DNA of 64,000 nt from Marinobacter sp. 1-4A. Lineage in GTDB: Bacteria; Pseudomonadota; Gammaproteobacteria; Pseudomonadales; Oleiphilaceae. Location: NCBI RefSeq assembly GCF_016597725.1, contig NZ_VCGY01000001.1, forward strand, positions 310,001 to 374,000, given 5' to 3'. Position 1 is the first letter of the stretch; each line of letters starts with the position of its first letter. The translations under genes and the position numbers were made by a program. The notes under the pieces are model-generated. The model saw only the letters and a program-made list of their open reading frames with translations. It ran no database searches and was not told the origin of the DNA. Shown here piece by piece: positions 46,137 to 56,185 of this stretch.

Positions 46137-47441
46137 TCAGCGCTGGGGCTGTCCTGCCTGAATGGCTTCTTCGTACTTAACTTTCTTCTCTTTGACCTTA
46201 GCCTGAGAGAGAACATAGTCAACAACTTGATCTTCCAGTACAGAAGACTCAATCTGACTCTTTTGCTCCGGATTACCGTTGAAGTGAGCAATAACCTCGT
46301 CAGGTTGTTCATACGTTGACGCAATTTCTTGGATCTTTTCATCGACCTTGGCAGCGTCAACTTTCAGATCGTTTGCCTTAACAACTTCCTGGAACAAGAG
46401 GCCGGTCTTCACGCGACGCTCAGCTTGCTCCTGAAAAATCTCTTTGGGCAACTGCTGAAAGTCTACCTGCCCGCCAAAGCGCTGAACTGCGTCCTGACGA
46501 AGGCGGTCAATTTCCTGATCTGTTAGTGCAGCAGGAACCTCGAACTCAGTTGATTCAAGAAGACCGTCTACAACGTCATTTTTAACCTTGTTAGACACAG
46601 CCTGCTTGAGCTCGCGCTCCATGTTCTTTTTCACTTCTTCACGGAACGCAGCTTCGTCTTCTGCCTCAATACCGAACTTGGTGAAGAACTCGGCATTTAA
46701 TTCAGGAAGCTGAGGCTCTTCAACTTCGTGAATTTTGATTTCAAACTTTGCTGGCTTACCTTTGAGGTCTTCGTTGTGATAGTCCTCTGGGAAGGTCACT
46801 TCGATTTCCAGCTCTTCACCGGCCTTGCCACCAACAATCGCTTTTTCAAAACCCGGAATCATTTGATCCGAGCCCAAAGTCAACTTGTGGCCTTCTGCGG
46901 CGCCGCCTTCGAATTCTTCACCATCGATGAAGCCTTTAAAATCGATGGTCAGCACGTCCTTGTTCTTGGACTTGCGCTTCACAGACTTCATGGTGGCCTG
47001 CTGGCGACGCAGATTATCGATCATGGTGTCGATATCCTTGTCGGTGATCTCAGAAGTCAGCTTCTCGATAGAGACTTTGCTCAGGTCGCCCAATTCAATT
47101 TCAGGAAGCACTTCGAAGATGGCAACGAATTCCAGATCTTTGCCAGCTTCCATTGTTTTGGGCTCAAGCTTTGGCCAACCCGCCGGATTAATATCCTGCT
47201 CCTGCAGTGCCTTAATGTAATTGTCGCGCATAATTTCGCCGACAATTTCCTGGCGAACACTGTCACCGAAACGACGCTTGACCACGCTCATGGGCACCTT
47301 ACCAGGGCGGAAACCATTCAGACGCACAGTGCGCGCAGTTTCCTGCAGGCGTTTCTGAACCGCCTGTTCAATTTCCTGGGCGGGCACACCAATCGTCATG
47401 CGACGCTCGATGTTGGAGGTCGTTTCAACAGACACTTGCAT
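46137..47441 (-). CDS. tig: Trigger factor chaperone
   Basis: A 434-residue ribosome-associated chaperone. Ribosome-binding loop GFRPGKVPMSVVKRRFG near residue 45, central FKBP-type PPIase region (VLTIDFKGFIDGEEFEGG), and a long helical C-terminal domain. It folds nascent chains at the exit tunnel. It heads the tig-clpP-clpX-lon series. Confidence 0.96.
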   Translation of the reverse strand: MQVSVETTSNIERRMTIGVPAQEIEQAVQKRLQETARTVRLNGFRPGKVPMSVVKRRFGDSVRQEIVGEIMRDNYIKALQEQDINPAGWPKLEPKTMEAGKDLEFVAIFEVLPEIELGDLSKVSIEKLTSEITDKDIDTMIDNLRRQQATMKSVKRKSKNKDVLTIDFKGFIDGEEFEGGAAEGHKLTLGSDQMIPGFEKAIVGGKAGEELEIEVTFPEDYHNEDLKGKPAKFEIKIHEVEEPQLPELNAEFFTKFGIEAEDEAAFREEVKKNMERELKQAVSNKVKNDVVDGLLESTEFEVPAALTDQEIDRLRQDAVQRFGGQVDFQQLPKEIFQEQAERRVKTGLLFQEVVKANDLKVDAAKVDEKIQEIASTYEQPDEVIAHFNGNPEQKSQIESSVLEDQVVDYVLSQAKVKEKKVKYEEAIQAGQPQR

Positions 47442-47682
47442 GGAAGATCCTCAAATTTCGGGTTCGGTATGTGGATGAAATTAAAACCAAAAGTCCATTT
47501 CTGGGAGACTTTCCCGGAAAGGACCCAAAATTAAAAGCCGACAGTTTATCACGGTTTACCCCAGCGAGAGAATCACCTACCAAGGTAGTTTCAGAGTTCG
47601 TGATAACAGCGACACACTCTGTGAATAGGAGTTTGGGGCAAAAACTGAAAAACAAAGGGGTATCGGGGCAAACTGAAAAGAA

Positions 47683-47715
47683 AAAAGGCTCTTAGATCAT
47701 CTCTAAGAGCCTTTT
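47683..47715 (-). terminator. Terminator of tRNA operon
   Basis: The stem aaaaggctcttaga / tctaagagcctttt (14 bp, 5-nt loop) is followed on the minus strand by TTCTTTTC. It lies 5 nt past tRNA-Leu and closes the four-tRNA transcript ahead of tig. Confidence 0.9.
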
Positions 47716-47719
47716 AAAA

Positions 47720-47804
47720 TGGTCGGGTTGGGGAGAATCGAACTCCCACTCCTCTCGGAACCAGAACCTAAATCTGGCGCGTCTACCAATTTCGCCACAA
47801 CCCG
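47720..47804 (-). tRNA. tRNA-Leu(UAG)
   Basis: An 85-nt cloverleaf with a type II long variable arm. Acceptor CGGGTTG/CAACCCG, anticodon loop TTTAGGT (UAG), and encoded CCA at 47720-47722. Last gene of the Pro-Arg-His-Leu cluster. Confidence 0.95.
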
Positions 47805-47820
47805 GATTTTAAACAAAAAG

Positions 47821-47897
47821 TGGGGTGGACGAAGGGGATCGAACCCTCGACCGCAGGAGTCACAATCCTGAGCTCTACCAACTGAGCTACGTCCACC
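47821..47897 (-). tRNA. tRNA-His(GUG)
   Basis: Acceptor GTGGACG/CGTCCAC with the extra G(-1) at 47897 facing discriminator C, the hallmark of tRNA-His. Anticodon loop TTGTGAC (GUG), encoded CCA. Confidence 0.95.
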
Positions 47898-48009
47898 ACA
47901 TAGAGACATACCTTTCGGTATATTCCGACAGCTTTCTAAAGCTGCTGTTCAACTTACCTAGCACCGAAACATGAGTGCTAAATCAGCTTCGATCAAGCCG
48001 ACGCTTTAA

Positions 48010-48086
48010 TGGCGCGCCCGGCAGGACTCGAACCTGCGACCCTCGGCTTAGAAGGCCGATGCTCTATCCAGCTGAGCTACGGGCGC
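48010..48086 (-). tRNA. tRNA-Arg(UCU)
   Basis: 77 nt. Acceptor GCGCCCG/CGGGCGC, anticodon loop CTTCTAA (UCU) on stem TCGGC/GCCGA, encoded CCA at 48010-48012. Confidence 0.95.
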
Positions 48087-48118
48087 TTGACCGTTGGCCT
48101 AGCTGAACATTCAGAAAA

Positions 48119-48195
48119 TGGTCGGGGTAGAGAGATTCGAACTCCCGACATCCTGCTCCCAAAGCAGGCGCGCTACCAGACTGCGCTATACCCCG
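48119..48195 (-). tRNA. tRNA-Pro(UGG)
   Basis: 77 nt. Acceptor CGGGGTA/TACCCCG, anticodon loop TTTGGGA (UGG), encoded CCA at 48119-48121. First gene of the tRNA transcript. Confidence 0.95.
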
Positions 48196-48228
48196 TTTAA
48201 ACTGAACAACATCTGCATCAGCAAAGTT

Positions 48229-48264
48229 GGCGCGCATATTACCGTCGCCAAATCGATCCGTCAA
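48229..48264 (-). promoter_or_regulatory. Sigma-70 promoter of tRNA operon with GC-rich discriminator
   Basis: On the minus strand TTGACG (48264-48259), a 17-nt spacer and TAATAT (48241-48236) are followed by GCGCGCC. The GC-rich discriminator is typical of stringently controlled stable-RNA promoters. It lies about 34 nt upstream of tRNA-Pro and is divergent from folD. Confidence 0.8.
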
Positions 48265-48420
48265 CAAAGAAAATCAAATTCTCTCTTAAATCAGTTATTT
48301 TCAAACTCGGCTGCCCCGCAAACCGCAGCTATACCCAGCGCCCCACTCATTGGAGTTAGGCGACAAGCGTGAGACAATACTGCCCCTTTTATTTACCCAT
48401 GCCAACCGACAAGACGAAAC

Positions 48421-49278
48421 ATGAGCGCCAAACTGATCAATGGAAAAGAAATTGCCGCCGCAGTGCGACAGCAAGTCGCTGCTGGCGTAGAAGCCCGCAC
48501 CCTCAAGGGCCTGCGCGCGCCCGGCCTAGCTGTGGTGCTAGTGGGAAACGATCCGGCTTCCGAAGTTTATGTAGGCAATAAACGCAAAGCGTGTGATGCC
48601 GCAGGCATTCTTTCGCTGTCCTACGACCTACCTGCAGACACCTCACAGCAAGCATTAGAAGCTCTGGTCGATGAGCTTAACGACAATCCTGCAGTAGACG
48701 GAATACTGGTTCAGCTTCCACTGCCCGGCCATCTGGATGCAGACCCGATCTTACTGAAAATTCGACCGGATAAAGATGTAGATGGCTTTCATCCCTATAA
48801 CATAGGGCGCCTAGTGCAGCGTAAGCCTGCACTCAGGCCATGCACACCGGCTGGCGTGATTACCCTACTCGATAGCATCGATACCCCCTACAAAGGGCAG
48901 CACGCAGTGATTGTAGGCGCATCCAATATTGTCGGCCGCCCTATGACCATGGAGTTACTGCTCAAAGGCGCAACCACCACAGTGTGCCACCGCTTCACAC
49001 CGGATTTAGAAAAGTTTGTCCGTGAAGCCGATATTTTGATTGCTGCGGTAGGCAAACCCGGCCTAATTAAAGGCGACTGGGTTAAGCCTGGCGCAACCGT
49101 GATTGATGTGGGTATAAATCGTATGGAAAACGGCAAACTGCAAGGCGACGTGGACTTCGAAGCTGCCTCGACCCGCGCAGCCTACATCACACCAGTGCCG
49201 GGTGGCGTGGGCCCCATGACGATTGCCACCCTCCTTCAAAACACCCTCTACGCAGCAAACGAACTGCACAGCGAGTAA
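48421..49278 (+). CDS. folD: Methylenetetrahydrofolate dehydrogenase/cyclohydrolase
   Basis: A 285-residue bifunctional one-carbon enzyme of the cytosol. Substrate motif [19 protein letters not shown] with the catalytic Lys in the YVxxK pattern, [29 protein letters not shown], and the NADP fold [17 protein letters not shown]. Length is normal. It is divergent from the tRNA operon. Confidence 0.96.
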   Translation: MSAKLINGKEIAAAVRQQVAAGVEARTLKGLRAPGLAVVLVGNDPASEVYVGNKRKACDAAGILSLSYDLPADTSQQALEALVDELNDNPAVDGILVQLPLPGHLDADPILLKIRPDKDVDGFHPYNIGRLVQRKPALRPCTPAGVITLLDSIDTPYKGQHAVIVGASNIVGRPMTMELLLKGATTTVCHRFTPDLEKFVREADILIAAVGKPGLIKGDWVKPGATVIDVGINRMENGKLQGDVDFEAASTRAAYITPVPGGVGPMTIATLLQNTLYAANELHSE

Positions 49279-49313
49279 TTGTTCGGCGCCCATAATCTTC
49301 ACTCCCTGAACAG

Positions 49314-49349
49314 ACACTAAAAAACCCGCCGAAGCGGGTTTTTTAGTGT
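49314..49349. terminator. Bidirectional terminator, folD / glcB
   Basis: A 16-bp perfect stem (49314-49329 with 49334-49349, loop cgaa). It carries A-tract and T-tract arms, so it can end both convergent genes. Confidence 0.93.
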
Positions 49350-49358
49350 CAGCCAATA

Positions 49359-51539
49359 CTACTGGCCGAACTTCTCTTTCGCTTTGAGGCGATAAGCGTG
49401 CAGCAGCGGCTCAGTGTAGCCACTTGGTTGCTCGCGACCTTTCAAAACCAGATCCATGGCAGCCTGAAACGCAATGCTGTCCGCGTAGTTTGGCGCCATA
49501 GCACGGTATGTCGGATCGTTGGCATTCTGCTTATCCACGACCTGCGCCATGCGCTTCATGGTCTCTTCAACCTGCGCTTCGGTGCAGATACCGTGGTACA
49601 GCCAGTTAGCCAGATGCTGCGAGGAAATACGCAGGGTTGCGCGGTCTTCCATTAGGCCAATATCGTTGATATCGGGCACCTTGGAACAACCCACACCACT
49701 ATCAATCCAGCGCACAACGTAACCCAGAATACCCTGAGCGTTGTTATCCAGCTCCTGCTGAATATCTGCTTCTGTCAGCTTGGACGGATCTTCCATCACC
49801 GGCACGGTGAGAATGTCGTCCAGACTGGCGCGGGCGCGGCTTTCCAGATCTTTCTGAATATCGGCTACAGACACTTGGTGATAATGGGTAGCATGCAGAG
49901 TAGCTGCCGTTGGAGAGGGTACCCACGCCGTATTGGCACCTGCTTTCGGATGACCAATTTTTTGCTCAAGCATTCCCGCCATTAAATCCGGCATAGCCCA
50001 CATACCTTTACCAATCTGGGCAACGCCACGGAAGCCGGTTTCCAGACCAATATCCACATTCCACTGCTCGTAGGCGCCAATCCAGGCCGCCTGCTTCATT
50101 TCACCTTTGCGAATGAAGGGACCAAGCTCCATGGACGTGTGCATTTCATCACCGGTACGATCCAAGAAGCCGGTATTGATGAATACAGCACGATCCTTAG
50201 CAGCGTGAATACAAGCCTTCAGGTTGACGGTGGTGCGGCGCTCTTCGTCCATAATGCCGACTTTCAGGGTAAAGCGCGGCAGACCAAGGGCATCTTCAAC
50301 ACGACCAAAAAATTCGTTGGTAAACGCCACTTCTTCGGGGCCGTGCATTTTAGGCTTAACAATGTACACAGAGCCGGTTGCGGTGTTCTGGAACTTCCCC
50401 TTGCCTTTCAGGTCGTGAATGGCAATCAAGGAGGTAAGCAGGCCGTCCATCAAACCTTCAGGTACTTCGCTGCCGTCTTTAAGCAGAATGGCCGGATTGG
50501 TCATCAAGTGGCCCACGTTACGAACAAACATCAGGCTGCGACCCTTCAGTTTGATCTCGCTACCATCGGCTGCTGTGTATTCACGATCCGGGTTCATTTT
50601 ACGGGTCAGGCGCTCACCGCCCTTCTCGAAGGTTTCTTCCAGATCGCCCTTCATAAGGCCGAGCCAGTTGCTGTAGGCCAGGGTTTTGTCGTCAGCGTCC
50701 ACAGCGGCAACCGAGTCTTCGCAATCCATGATGGTAGTCAGTGCAGACTCCATCAGTACATCTTTAACGTGAGCACCATCGTCTTTGCCAATCGGGTGAG
50801 TGGCGTCGATCTGGATTTCGAAGTGCATGCCGTTTTTGACCAGCAGAATACCGTTAGGTGCGTCAGCCGCCCCGGTGTAGCCCACAAAACCAGACTCATC
50901 TTTGAGGCCAGTCACGTCACCGTTCTGCAATTTAATAGCCAGTTTGCCATCAACAATTTGGTACAAGGCCGCATCTTTATGGCTACCTGCCGCCAAAGGT
51001 GCAGAGTTGTCCAGCAGGTTGCGGGCAAATTCAATGACCTTGGCACCTCGGACCGGGTTATAGCCACGACCTTTTTCTGCGCCGCCGTCTTCCGAAATGG
51101 CATCCGTACCGTAAAGTGCATCGTAGAGACTGCCCCAGCGAGCGTTTGCCGCGTTAAGTGCAAAACGGGCATTCATGATGGGCACTACCAACTGAGGCCC
51201 TGCCATGGTGGCAACTTCCGGGTCAACATTGGCCGTAGAGATACGGAAATCCGCTGGCTCGTCAACCAAATAGCCGATTTCTTTCAAGAAGCTTTTGTAG
51301 GCAGCCATATCCAGCTTCTGGCCCTTGTGGTCGCGATTCCAGCTATCCATTTGTTTCTGGATGGACTCACGCTTGGCCAGCAATTCACGATTACGGGGCG
51401 CCAGATCGTTAACGATCTTGTCGAATTCCGCCCAGAATTTATCGGCATCCAGTCCGGTGCCCGGAATTGCTTCGTTATTAACGAAGTCATACAAATTCTT
51501 TGCGACCTGAATGCCGCCGAGTTGTACGCGCTCTGTCAT
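49359..51539 (-). CDS. glcB: Malate synthase G
   Basis: A 726-residue glyoxylate-cycle enzyme that condenses glyoxylate and acetyl-CoA to malate. N-terminal [20 protein letters not shown], Mg-site region [29 protein letters not shown] and [15 protein letters not shown]. The ATG at 51539 gives the family's usual length; the longer frame starts in non-coding sequence. It stands alone, without aceA. Confidence 0.96.
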   Translation of the reverse strand: MTERVQLGGIQVAKNLYDFVNNEAIPGTGLDADKFWAEFDKIVNDLAPRNRELLAKRESIQKQMDSWNRDHKGQKLDMAAYKSFLKEIGYLVDEPADFRISTANVDPEVATMAGPQLVVPIMNARFALNAANARWGSLYDALYGTDAISEDGGAEKGRGYNPVRGAKVIEFARNLLDNSAPLAAGSHKDAALYQIVDGKLAIKLQNGDVTGLKDESGFVGYTGAADAPNGILLVKNGMHFEIQIDATHPIGKDDGAHVKDVLMESALTTIMDCEDSVAAVDADDKTLAYSNWLGLMKGDLEETFEKGGERLTRKMNPDREYTAADGSEIKLKGRSLMFVRNVGHLMTNPAILLKDGSEVPEGLMDGLLTSLIAIHDLKGKGKFQNTATGSVYIVKPKMHGPEEVAFTNEFFGRVEDALGLPRFTLKVGIMDEERRTTVNLKACIHAAKDRAVFINTGFLDRTGDEMHTSMELGPFIRKGEMKQAAWIGAYEQWNVDIGLETGFRGVAQIGKGMWAMPDLMAGMLEQKIGHPKAGANTAWVPSPTAATLHATHYHQVSVADIQKDLESRARASLDDILTVPVMEDPSKLTEADIQQELDNNAQGILGYVVRWIDSGVGCSKVPDINDIGLMEDRATLRISSQHLANWLYHGICTEAQVEETMKRMAQVVDKQNANDPTYRAMAPNYADSIAFQAAMDLVLKGREQPSGYTEPLLHAYRLKAKEKFGQ

Positions 51540-51674
51540 CGTTTTTAGCCTCAGTGGGTTAGCCCTGTCCCAACAGTTATTTAGCAGTCGGGCTCGAAAA
51601 ATCGAAGGCCGCATTATACGGGAACTTCCCTACAAGGTCATTTCCCTGAGCACAACACGACCTTGGTATCGGCG

Positions 51675-53063
51675 TTAGCTACGCCGCCAACTTGTCCCCT
51701 CACGGGAGTCATCCAGAATAATGCCCTGCTCTGCCAGCTCATCACGAATGCGATCAGCGCCTGCAAAGTCTTTGGCTTTCCGAGCATCCGCACGGGCCTG
51801 GATTTTCGCCTCAATGTCTTCTGCAGTCAGCTCGCCAACGGTATCCGCCTGGAAAAACGCATCAGGATTTTGCTGCAAAATCCCGAGAACATCGCCAAGC
51901 CTGATCATTACCCTGGCCGCTTGCCTTGCTTCATCTTCACGACCTTCACGGCGGTGTTGATTTATGTCATTGGCAAGCCCGTGCAAAACGGAAATGGCAC
52001 CCGGGCAGTTAAAGTCATCGTTCATTAACTCAACAAAGCGCTGGTCATGCTCTGTTTTCGGCACATCTTCTGAGCTCATCGGTTCTATGCCACGCAACGC
52101 ATGGTAAAGCCGGGCCAAAGAACGCCCCGCTTCTGCAAGATTGTCTTCGGAATAGTCGACCTGACTACGGTAGTGGCTGGAAACCAAAAAGAAGCGGACT
52201 ACCTCAGACGGATAAGTTTCCAGTATTTCCCGAATGGTGAAAAAGTTGCCAAGGGACTTGGACATCTTTTCCTTGTTCACACGGATGGCGCCCGCGTGCA
52301 TCCAAGTATTCACAAACCTGTGCCCGGTGGCACACTCGGACTGGGCTATTTCATTTTCATGGTGGGGAAACATCAAGTCCGGCCCGCCACCATGAATATC
52401 AAAGGTATCACCGAGGCAGTGTGTCGACATGGCAGAGCACTCAATATGCCAACCAGGCCGACCATTACCCCAAGGCGAAGGCCAGCTCACTTCGCCTTCA
52501 CCGGCTGCTTTCCACAACGCAAAATCCGCCGGGCTGCGCTTGGCTTCTTGAACATCAATGCGCGCGCCTGCCAGCAGGTCTTCGAGTTTTTTCTTGCTGA
52601 GTTTTCCGTAATCTTCAAAAGATTCTACGGAAAAGTACACATCTCGATTATCAGCCACGTAGGCATGATCGGTATCAATCAGAGTTTTAATCATCGCAAT
52701 CATCTCAGCGATGTAATCCGTAGCACGGGGTTCTTTGCTAGGGGGTAGCACACCGAGTTTAGCTTCATCTTCGTGCATCGCGACAATCATGCGCTCGGTC
52801 AGCTCAGTGAACGGCTCGCCGTTTTCCTCAGCTCTGCGAAGAATCTTGTCATCAATATCGGTGATATTGCGAACATAGGTCACATCGTACCCGCGGCTAC
52901 GCAAGTAGCGTGATACCACGTCAAACGCCACTAGCACCCGGGCGTGGCCCAGATGGCAGTAATCGTAAACCGTCATCCCGCACATATACATGCGAACCTT
53001 GCCAGACTCGATGGGCGTGAAGGTTTCTTTTTGCTGAGTGAGCGTATTATAAATCTTGATCAA
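51675..53063 (-). CDS. cysS: Cysteinyl-tRNA synthetase
   Basis: A 462-residue class I synthetase. HIGH-type motif CHLGHARVLVAFD, zinc-binding Cys28-type CGMTVYDYC with ECSAMSTHCLG, and KMSKS in NKEKMSKSLGNFF. Length is normal. It lies 25 nt after glnS and is likely cotranscribed with it. Confidence 0.97.
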   Translation of the reverse strand: MIKIYNTLTQQKETFTPIESGKVRMYMCGMTVYDYCHLGHARVLVAFDVVSRYLRSRGYDVTYVRNITDIDDKILRRAEENGEPFTELTERMIVAMHEDEAKLGVLPPSKEPRATDYIAEMIAMIKTLIDTDHAYVADNRDVYFSVESFEDYGKLSKKKLEDLLAGARIDVQEAKRSPADFALWKAAGEGEVSWPSPWGNGRPGWHIECSAMSTHCLGDTFDIHGGGPDLMFPHHENEIAQSECATGHRFVNTWMHAGAIRVNKEKMSKSLGNFFTIREILETYPSEVVRFFLVSSHYRSQVDYSEDNLAEAGRSLARLYHALRGIEPMSSEDVPKTEHDQRFVELMNDDFNCPGAISVLHGLANDINQHRREGREDEARQAARVMIRLGDVLGILQQNPDAFFQADTVGELTAEDIEAKIQARADARKAKDFAGADRIRDELAEQGIILDDSREGTSWRRS

Positions 53064-53087
53064 AGCTGGTCTCCCGAATGCTATCCC

Positions 53088-54758
53088 TTACTTACCCCAG
53101 GAATCCCGCAAGGTAACGGTGCGATTGAATACCGGCTTGCCGGCTTTGGCAGTCAGTTCCTGATCGCAAAAGAAGTACCCTTCGCGCTCGAACTGGTACG
53201 GCAGATCTGCAAGCGGCTTTGCCAAATTTTGCTCTGCCCGCGCGCCCTTGAGAACCACCAGTGACTGTGGATTGACATGATCCAGAAAATCGCCTTCCTT
53301 ATCGCTGTCCGGTGATTCGTGGTTGAACAGACGATCGTAAAGATTGATATCGCAATCCACGCTGTTGCTTTCGGACACCCAATGAATAACGCCATTAGGC
53401 TTATAACCCTCCGGGTTCACACCCAGAGTGGCCGGATCGTATTCACAACGCAGCTCAACAATCTCGCCGCTGGCATCTCTCACCACTTCTTTGCAGGTCA
53501 TCACATAGCCACCGCGCAGGCGAACCGCTTGTTCCGGGGCCAGACGCTTCCACTTGCGCGGCGCTTCTTCAACGAAATCTTCCCGGTCGATAAACAGAGT
53601 CTGGCTCCAGATAACTTCCCTCTGCCCCATGTCCGGATTCTGCGGGTGCACCGGCAGCACCAAGGTTTCTGTTTTGTCAGCCGGATAATTGGTCAGTGTT
53701 ACTTTTAACGGGCGCATAACACACATAGCGCGGGGAGCACGGGTGTTCAGATCTTCCCGGATAGCGAACTCCAGCATACCCATATCCACGGTGCCGCCGG
53801 CCTTGTTAACGCCGATCATGTCACAGAAGGTACGCAGGGATTCCGGCGTGTAGCCCCGGCGGCGCATACCGGAAATCGTAGGCATGCGCGGGTCGTTCCA
53901 GCCATCAACCAAACGCTCATCCACCAGACGCTTGAGTTTACGCTTACTGGTAATGGTGTAGTTCAGATTCAGGCGAGCAAACTCTATCTGCCGCGGCTGG
54001 CAAGGCGCGGTAATATTTTCCAGCACCCAGTCATAGAGGGGGCGATGGTCTTCAAACTCCAGCGTGCACAGGGAGTGAGTAATTCCCTCCATGGCATCGG
54101 AAATGGGGTGGGTAAAATCGTACATCGGGTAGATGCACCACTTATCGCCCGTCTGATGATGCTCGGCATAGCGAATACGATAAAGAATGGGGTCGCGCAG
54201 ATTAATGTTGGGGGACGCCATATCAATTTTCGCCCGCAACACCAGCTCGCCGTTACGGAATTTTCCGTCACGCATGTCACGGAAAAGCGTCAGGCTTTCC
54301 TCAACAGGGCGATCGCGGTAAGGGCTGTTTTTGCCCGGCTCTGTTAGAGTGCCACGGTACTCCGCCATTTCTTCCGCAGATAACGCGCACACATAAGCTT
54401 TGCCCTTTTCAATCAATTCTTCGGCAAAGTAATAAATGGAATCAAAGTAATCAGAGGCATAACGCACATCTCCATTCCAGGTATAACCCAACCATTCAAC
54501 GTCCTGCTTGATGGCATCGATATACTCCTGACTCTCCTTCTCCGGATTGGTGTCGTCAAACCGCAGATTGCACACACCGGAAAACGTCTGGGCAATACCA
54601 AAGTTAAGGCAGATGGATTTCGCATGGCCAACGTGCAGGTAACCATTGGGCTCAGGCGGGAAGCGGGTCACAACCTGACCGGTATGCTCGCCTTTGGTAA
54701 CGGCGTCTTCAATCAGGCTCTGAATAAAGTTATGGGCTTTCTTCGGCTCGGCGCTCAT
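53088..54758 (-). CDS. glnS: Glutaminyl-tRNA synthetase
   Basis: A 556-residue class I synthetase. HIGH-type [25 protein letters not shown]-type VLS-like [13 protein letters not shown], and the C-terminal anticodon beta-barrels. The start at 54758 (MSAEPKK) fits the family length; a start 16 codons upstream has no obvious ribosome-binding site. Confidence 0.97.
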   Translation of the reverse strand: MSAEPKKAHNFIQSLIEDAVTKGEHTGQVVTRFPPEPNGYLHVGHAKSICLNFGIAQTFSGVCNLRFDDTNPEKESQEYIDAIKQDVEWLGYTWNGDVRYASDYFDSIYYFAEELIEKGKAYVCALSAEEMAEYRGTLTEPGKNSPYRDRPVEESLTLFRDMRDGKFRNGELVLRAKIDMASPNINLRDPILYRIRYAEHHQTGDKWCIYPMYDFTHPISDAMEGITHSLCTLEFEDHRPLYDWVLENITAPCQPRQIEFARLNLNYTITSKRKLKRLVDERLVDGWNDPRMPTISGMRRRGYTPESLRTFCDMIGVNKAGGTVDMGMLEFAIREDLNTRAPRAMCVMRPLKVTLTNYPADKTETLVLPVHPQNPDMGQREVIWSQTLFIDREDFVEEAPRKWKRLAPEQAVRLRGGYVMTCKEVVRDASGEIVELRCEYDPATLGVNPEGYKPNGVIHWVSESNSVDCDINLYDRLFNHESPDSDKEGDFLDHVNPQSLVVLKGARAEQNLAKPLADLPYQFEREGYFFCDQELTAKAGKPVFNRTVTLRDSWGK

Positions 54759-54894
54759 ACAATCTCTGTTAAAAGAAGTGGGTCGTAAACCGGCTATTAT
54801 ACTCACAAATTCGGGCCGGACTCATGCATCACCGGAAACTCTTGAGTACAATACCGGCTTTAACCGATTCTAACCCTACGAACAGGAAACCCTG

Positions 54895-55404
54895 ATGATT
54901 CTGCTGACAACCAATCACGGCGATATCAAGCTGGAACTGGACTACGAAAAAGCACCCGAAACCGCCAAGAATTTTGAGCAGTACGTCCGTGACGGATTTT
55001 ATGACGGCCTAATTTTCCACCGAGTTATCAGCAACTTCATGATTCAGGGCGGTGGCTTTGAGCCCGGCATGACCGCACGCAAAACCCGTGAGCCTATCAA
55101 GAACGAAGCCGATAACGGCCTGAGCAATATGAAAGGCACCGTTGCCATGGCGCGCACCATGGACCCTCACTCAGCCTCGGCGCAGTTCTTTATTAACGTG
55201 GAGAACAATGGATTTCTGGATCACACCGCAAAAAATGCAGAAGGCTGGGGCTACTGCGTGTTCGGCAAGGTCGTAGAAGGCATGGAAACGGTTAACGCAA
55301 TCCGGGCCGTGCGCACAACCATGAACGCGGGTCATCAAGATGTACCCTACGAAGACGTAGTGATTGAGAAAGCCAGTGTTGTAGAGGACGGAGGCGCGGC
55401 GTGA
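54895..55404 (+). CDS. ppiB: Cytoplasmic peptidyl-prolyl isomerase B (cyclophilin)
   Basis: A 169-residue cyclophilin without a signal peptide: [20 protein letters not shown] (catalytic Arg), [26 protein letters not shown]. It is divergent from glnS and overlaps lpxH by 4 nt (GTGA). Confidence 0.95.
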   Translation: MILLTTNHGDIKLELDYEKAPETAKNFEQYVRDGFYDGLIFHRVISNFMIQGGGFEPGMTARKTREPIKNEADNGLSNMKGTVAMARTMDPHSASAQFFINVENNGFLDHTAKNAEGWGYCVFGKVVEGMETVNAIRAVRTTMNAGHQDVPYEDVVIEKASVVEDGGAA

Positions 55405-56135
55405 CCACGCTGTTTATTTCCGATCTGCATTTGGAAGAGACGCGCCCCGACATCACCGGGGCGTTTCTTCGTTTTCTTGAAAGTAAGGCTCAAGGCGCCG
55501 AGCAGCTATACATACTTGGCGATTTCTTTGAAGCCTGGATCGGAGACGACGAGCGCACCCCGCTGCAAGATCAAACTGCAGAAGCACTGCGTGCTCTTAG
55601 CGACAGTGGCACACGCATCTTCCTAATGCATGGCAACCGGGATTTCCTGCTGGGCGAGGAGTTTTGCGCCCGCGCGGGCGCTGCCTTACTTGACGACCCC
55701 ACGCTTATCGATTTATACGGCACACCTACCTTGCTCATGCACGGCGATAGCCTTTGCACGGCTGATGTAGAGTACCAAAAATTTCGCGCAAAAATGCGCA
55801 ACCCCCAGATGCAAAAGATGCTTTTGGCCCGCCCCCTCGAAGATCGCCAGCAAATGGCGCGGCAACTGCGGGAAATGAGCATGGCAACGAACCAAGGCAA
55901 AGCAGAAGACATTATGGACGTTACGCCTGATGACGTTGTGCGCACCATGGAAGTTTACAAGGTGCCGCAGTTGATTCATGGCCATACCCACAGGCCTGCC
56001 GTACACAGCTTAGAAGTAAACGGCGAAACCGCTAAGCGGATTGTTCTGGGAGACTGGGACAAAAACGTTTGGTGGCTGGAGGCAACCCCCGGGCAAGAGC
56101 CTGAGCTGAAAAAGGCCGCGATCTCAAGTTTCTGA
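55401..56135 (+). CDS. lpxH: UDP-2,3-diacylglucosamine diphosphatase
   Basis: A 244-residue metallophosphatase of lipid A synthesis, acting on UDP-2,3-diacylglucosamine at the inner membrane. Metal motifs [45 protein letters not shown] and [10 protein letters not shown] are all present. It starts with GTG overlapping the ppiB stop. ppiB-lpxH coupling is common in gammaproteobacteria. Confidence 0.95.
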   Translation: MTTLFISDLHLEETRPDITGAFLRFLESKAQGAEQLYILGDFFEAWIGDDERTPLQDQTAEALRALSDSGTRIFLMHGNRDFLLGEEFCARAGAALLDDPTLIDLYGTPTLLMHGDSLCTADVEYQKFRAKMRNPQMQKMLLARPLEDRQQMARQLREMSMATNQGKAEDIMDVTPDDVVRTMEVYKVPQLIHGHTHRPAVHSLEVNGETAKRIVLGDWDKNVWWLEATPGQEPELKKAAISSF

Positions 56136-56185
56136 AACCCGCCTGCTTAGAGGTTCGGAGGCGCAACCTACGAGGATTGCAAAAC

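Noticed and set aside
46728..47534. 268-codon plus-strand frame opposite tig
   Set aside because: Antisense shadow of tig; repetitive Phe/His composition and no ribosome-binding site.
50139..51548. Open frame of 469 codons on the plus strand
   Set aside because: It is the exact antisense of glcB, has no family motifs, and codon composition is that of an opposite-strand shadow.
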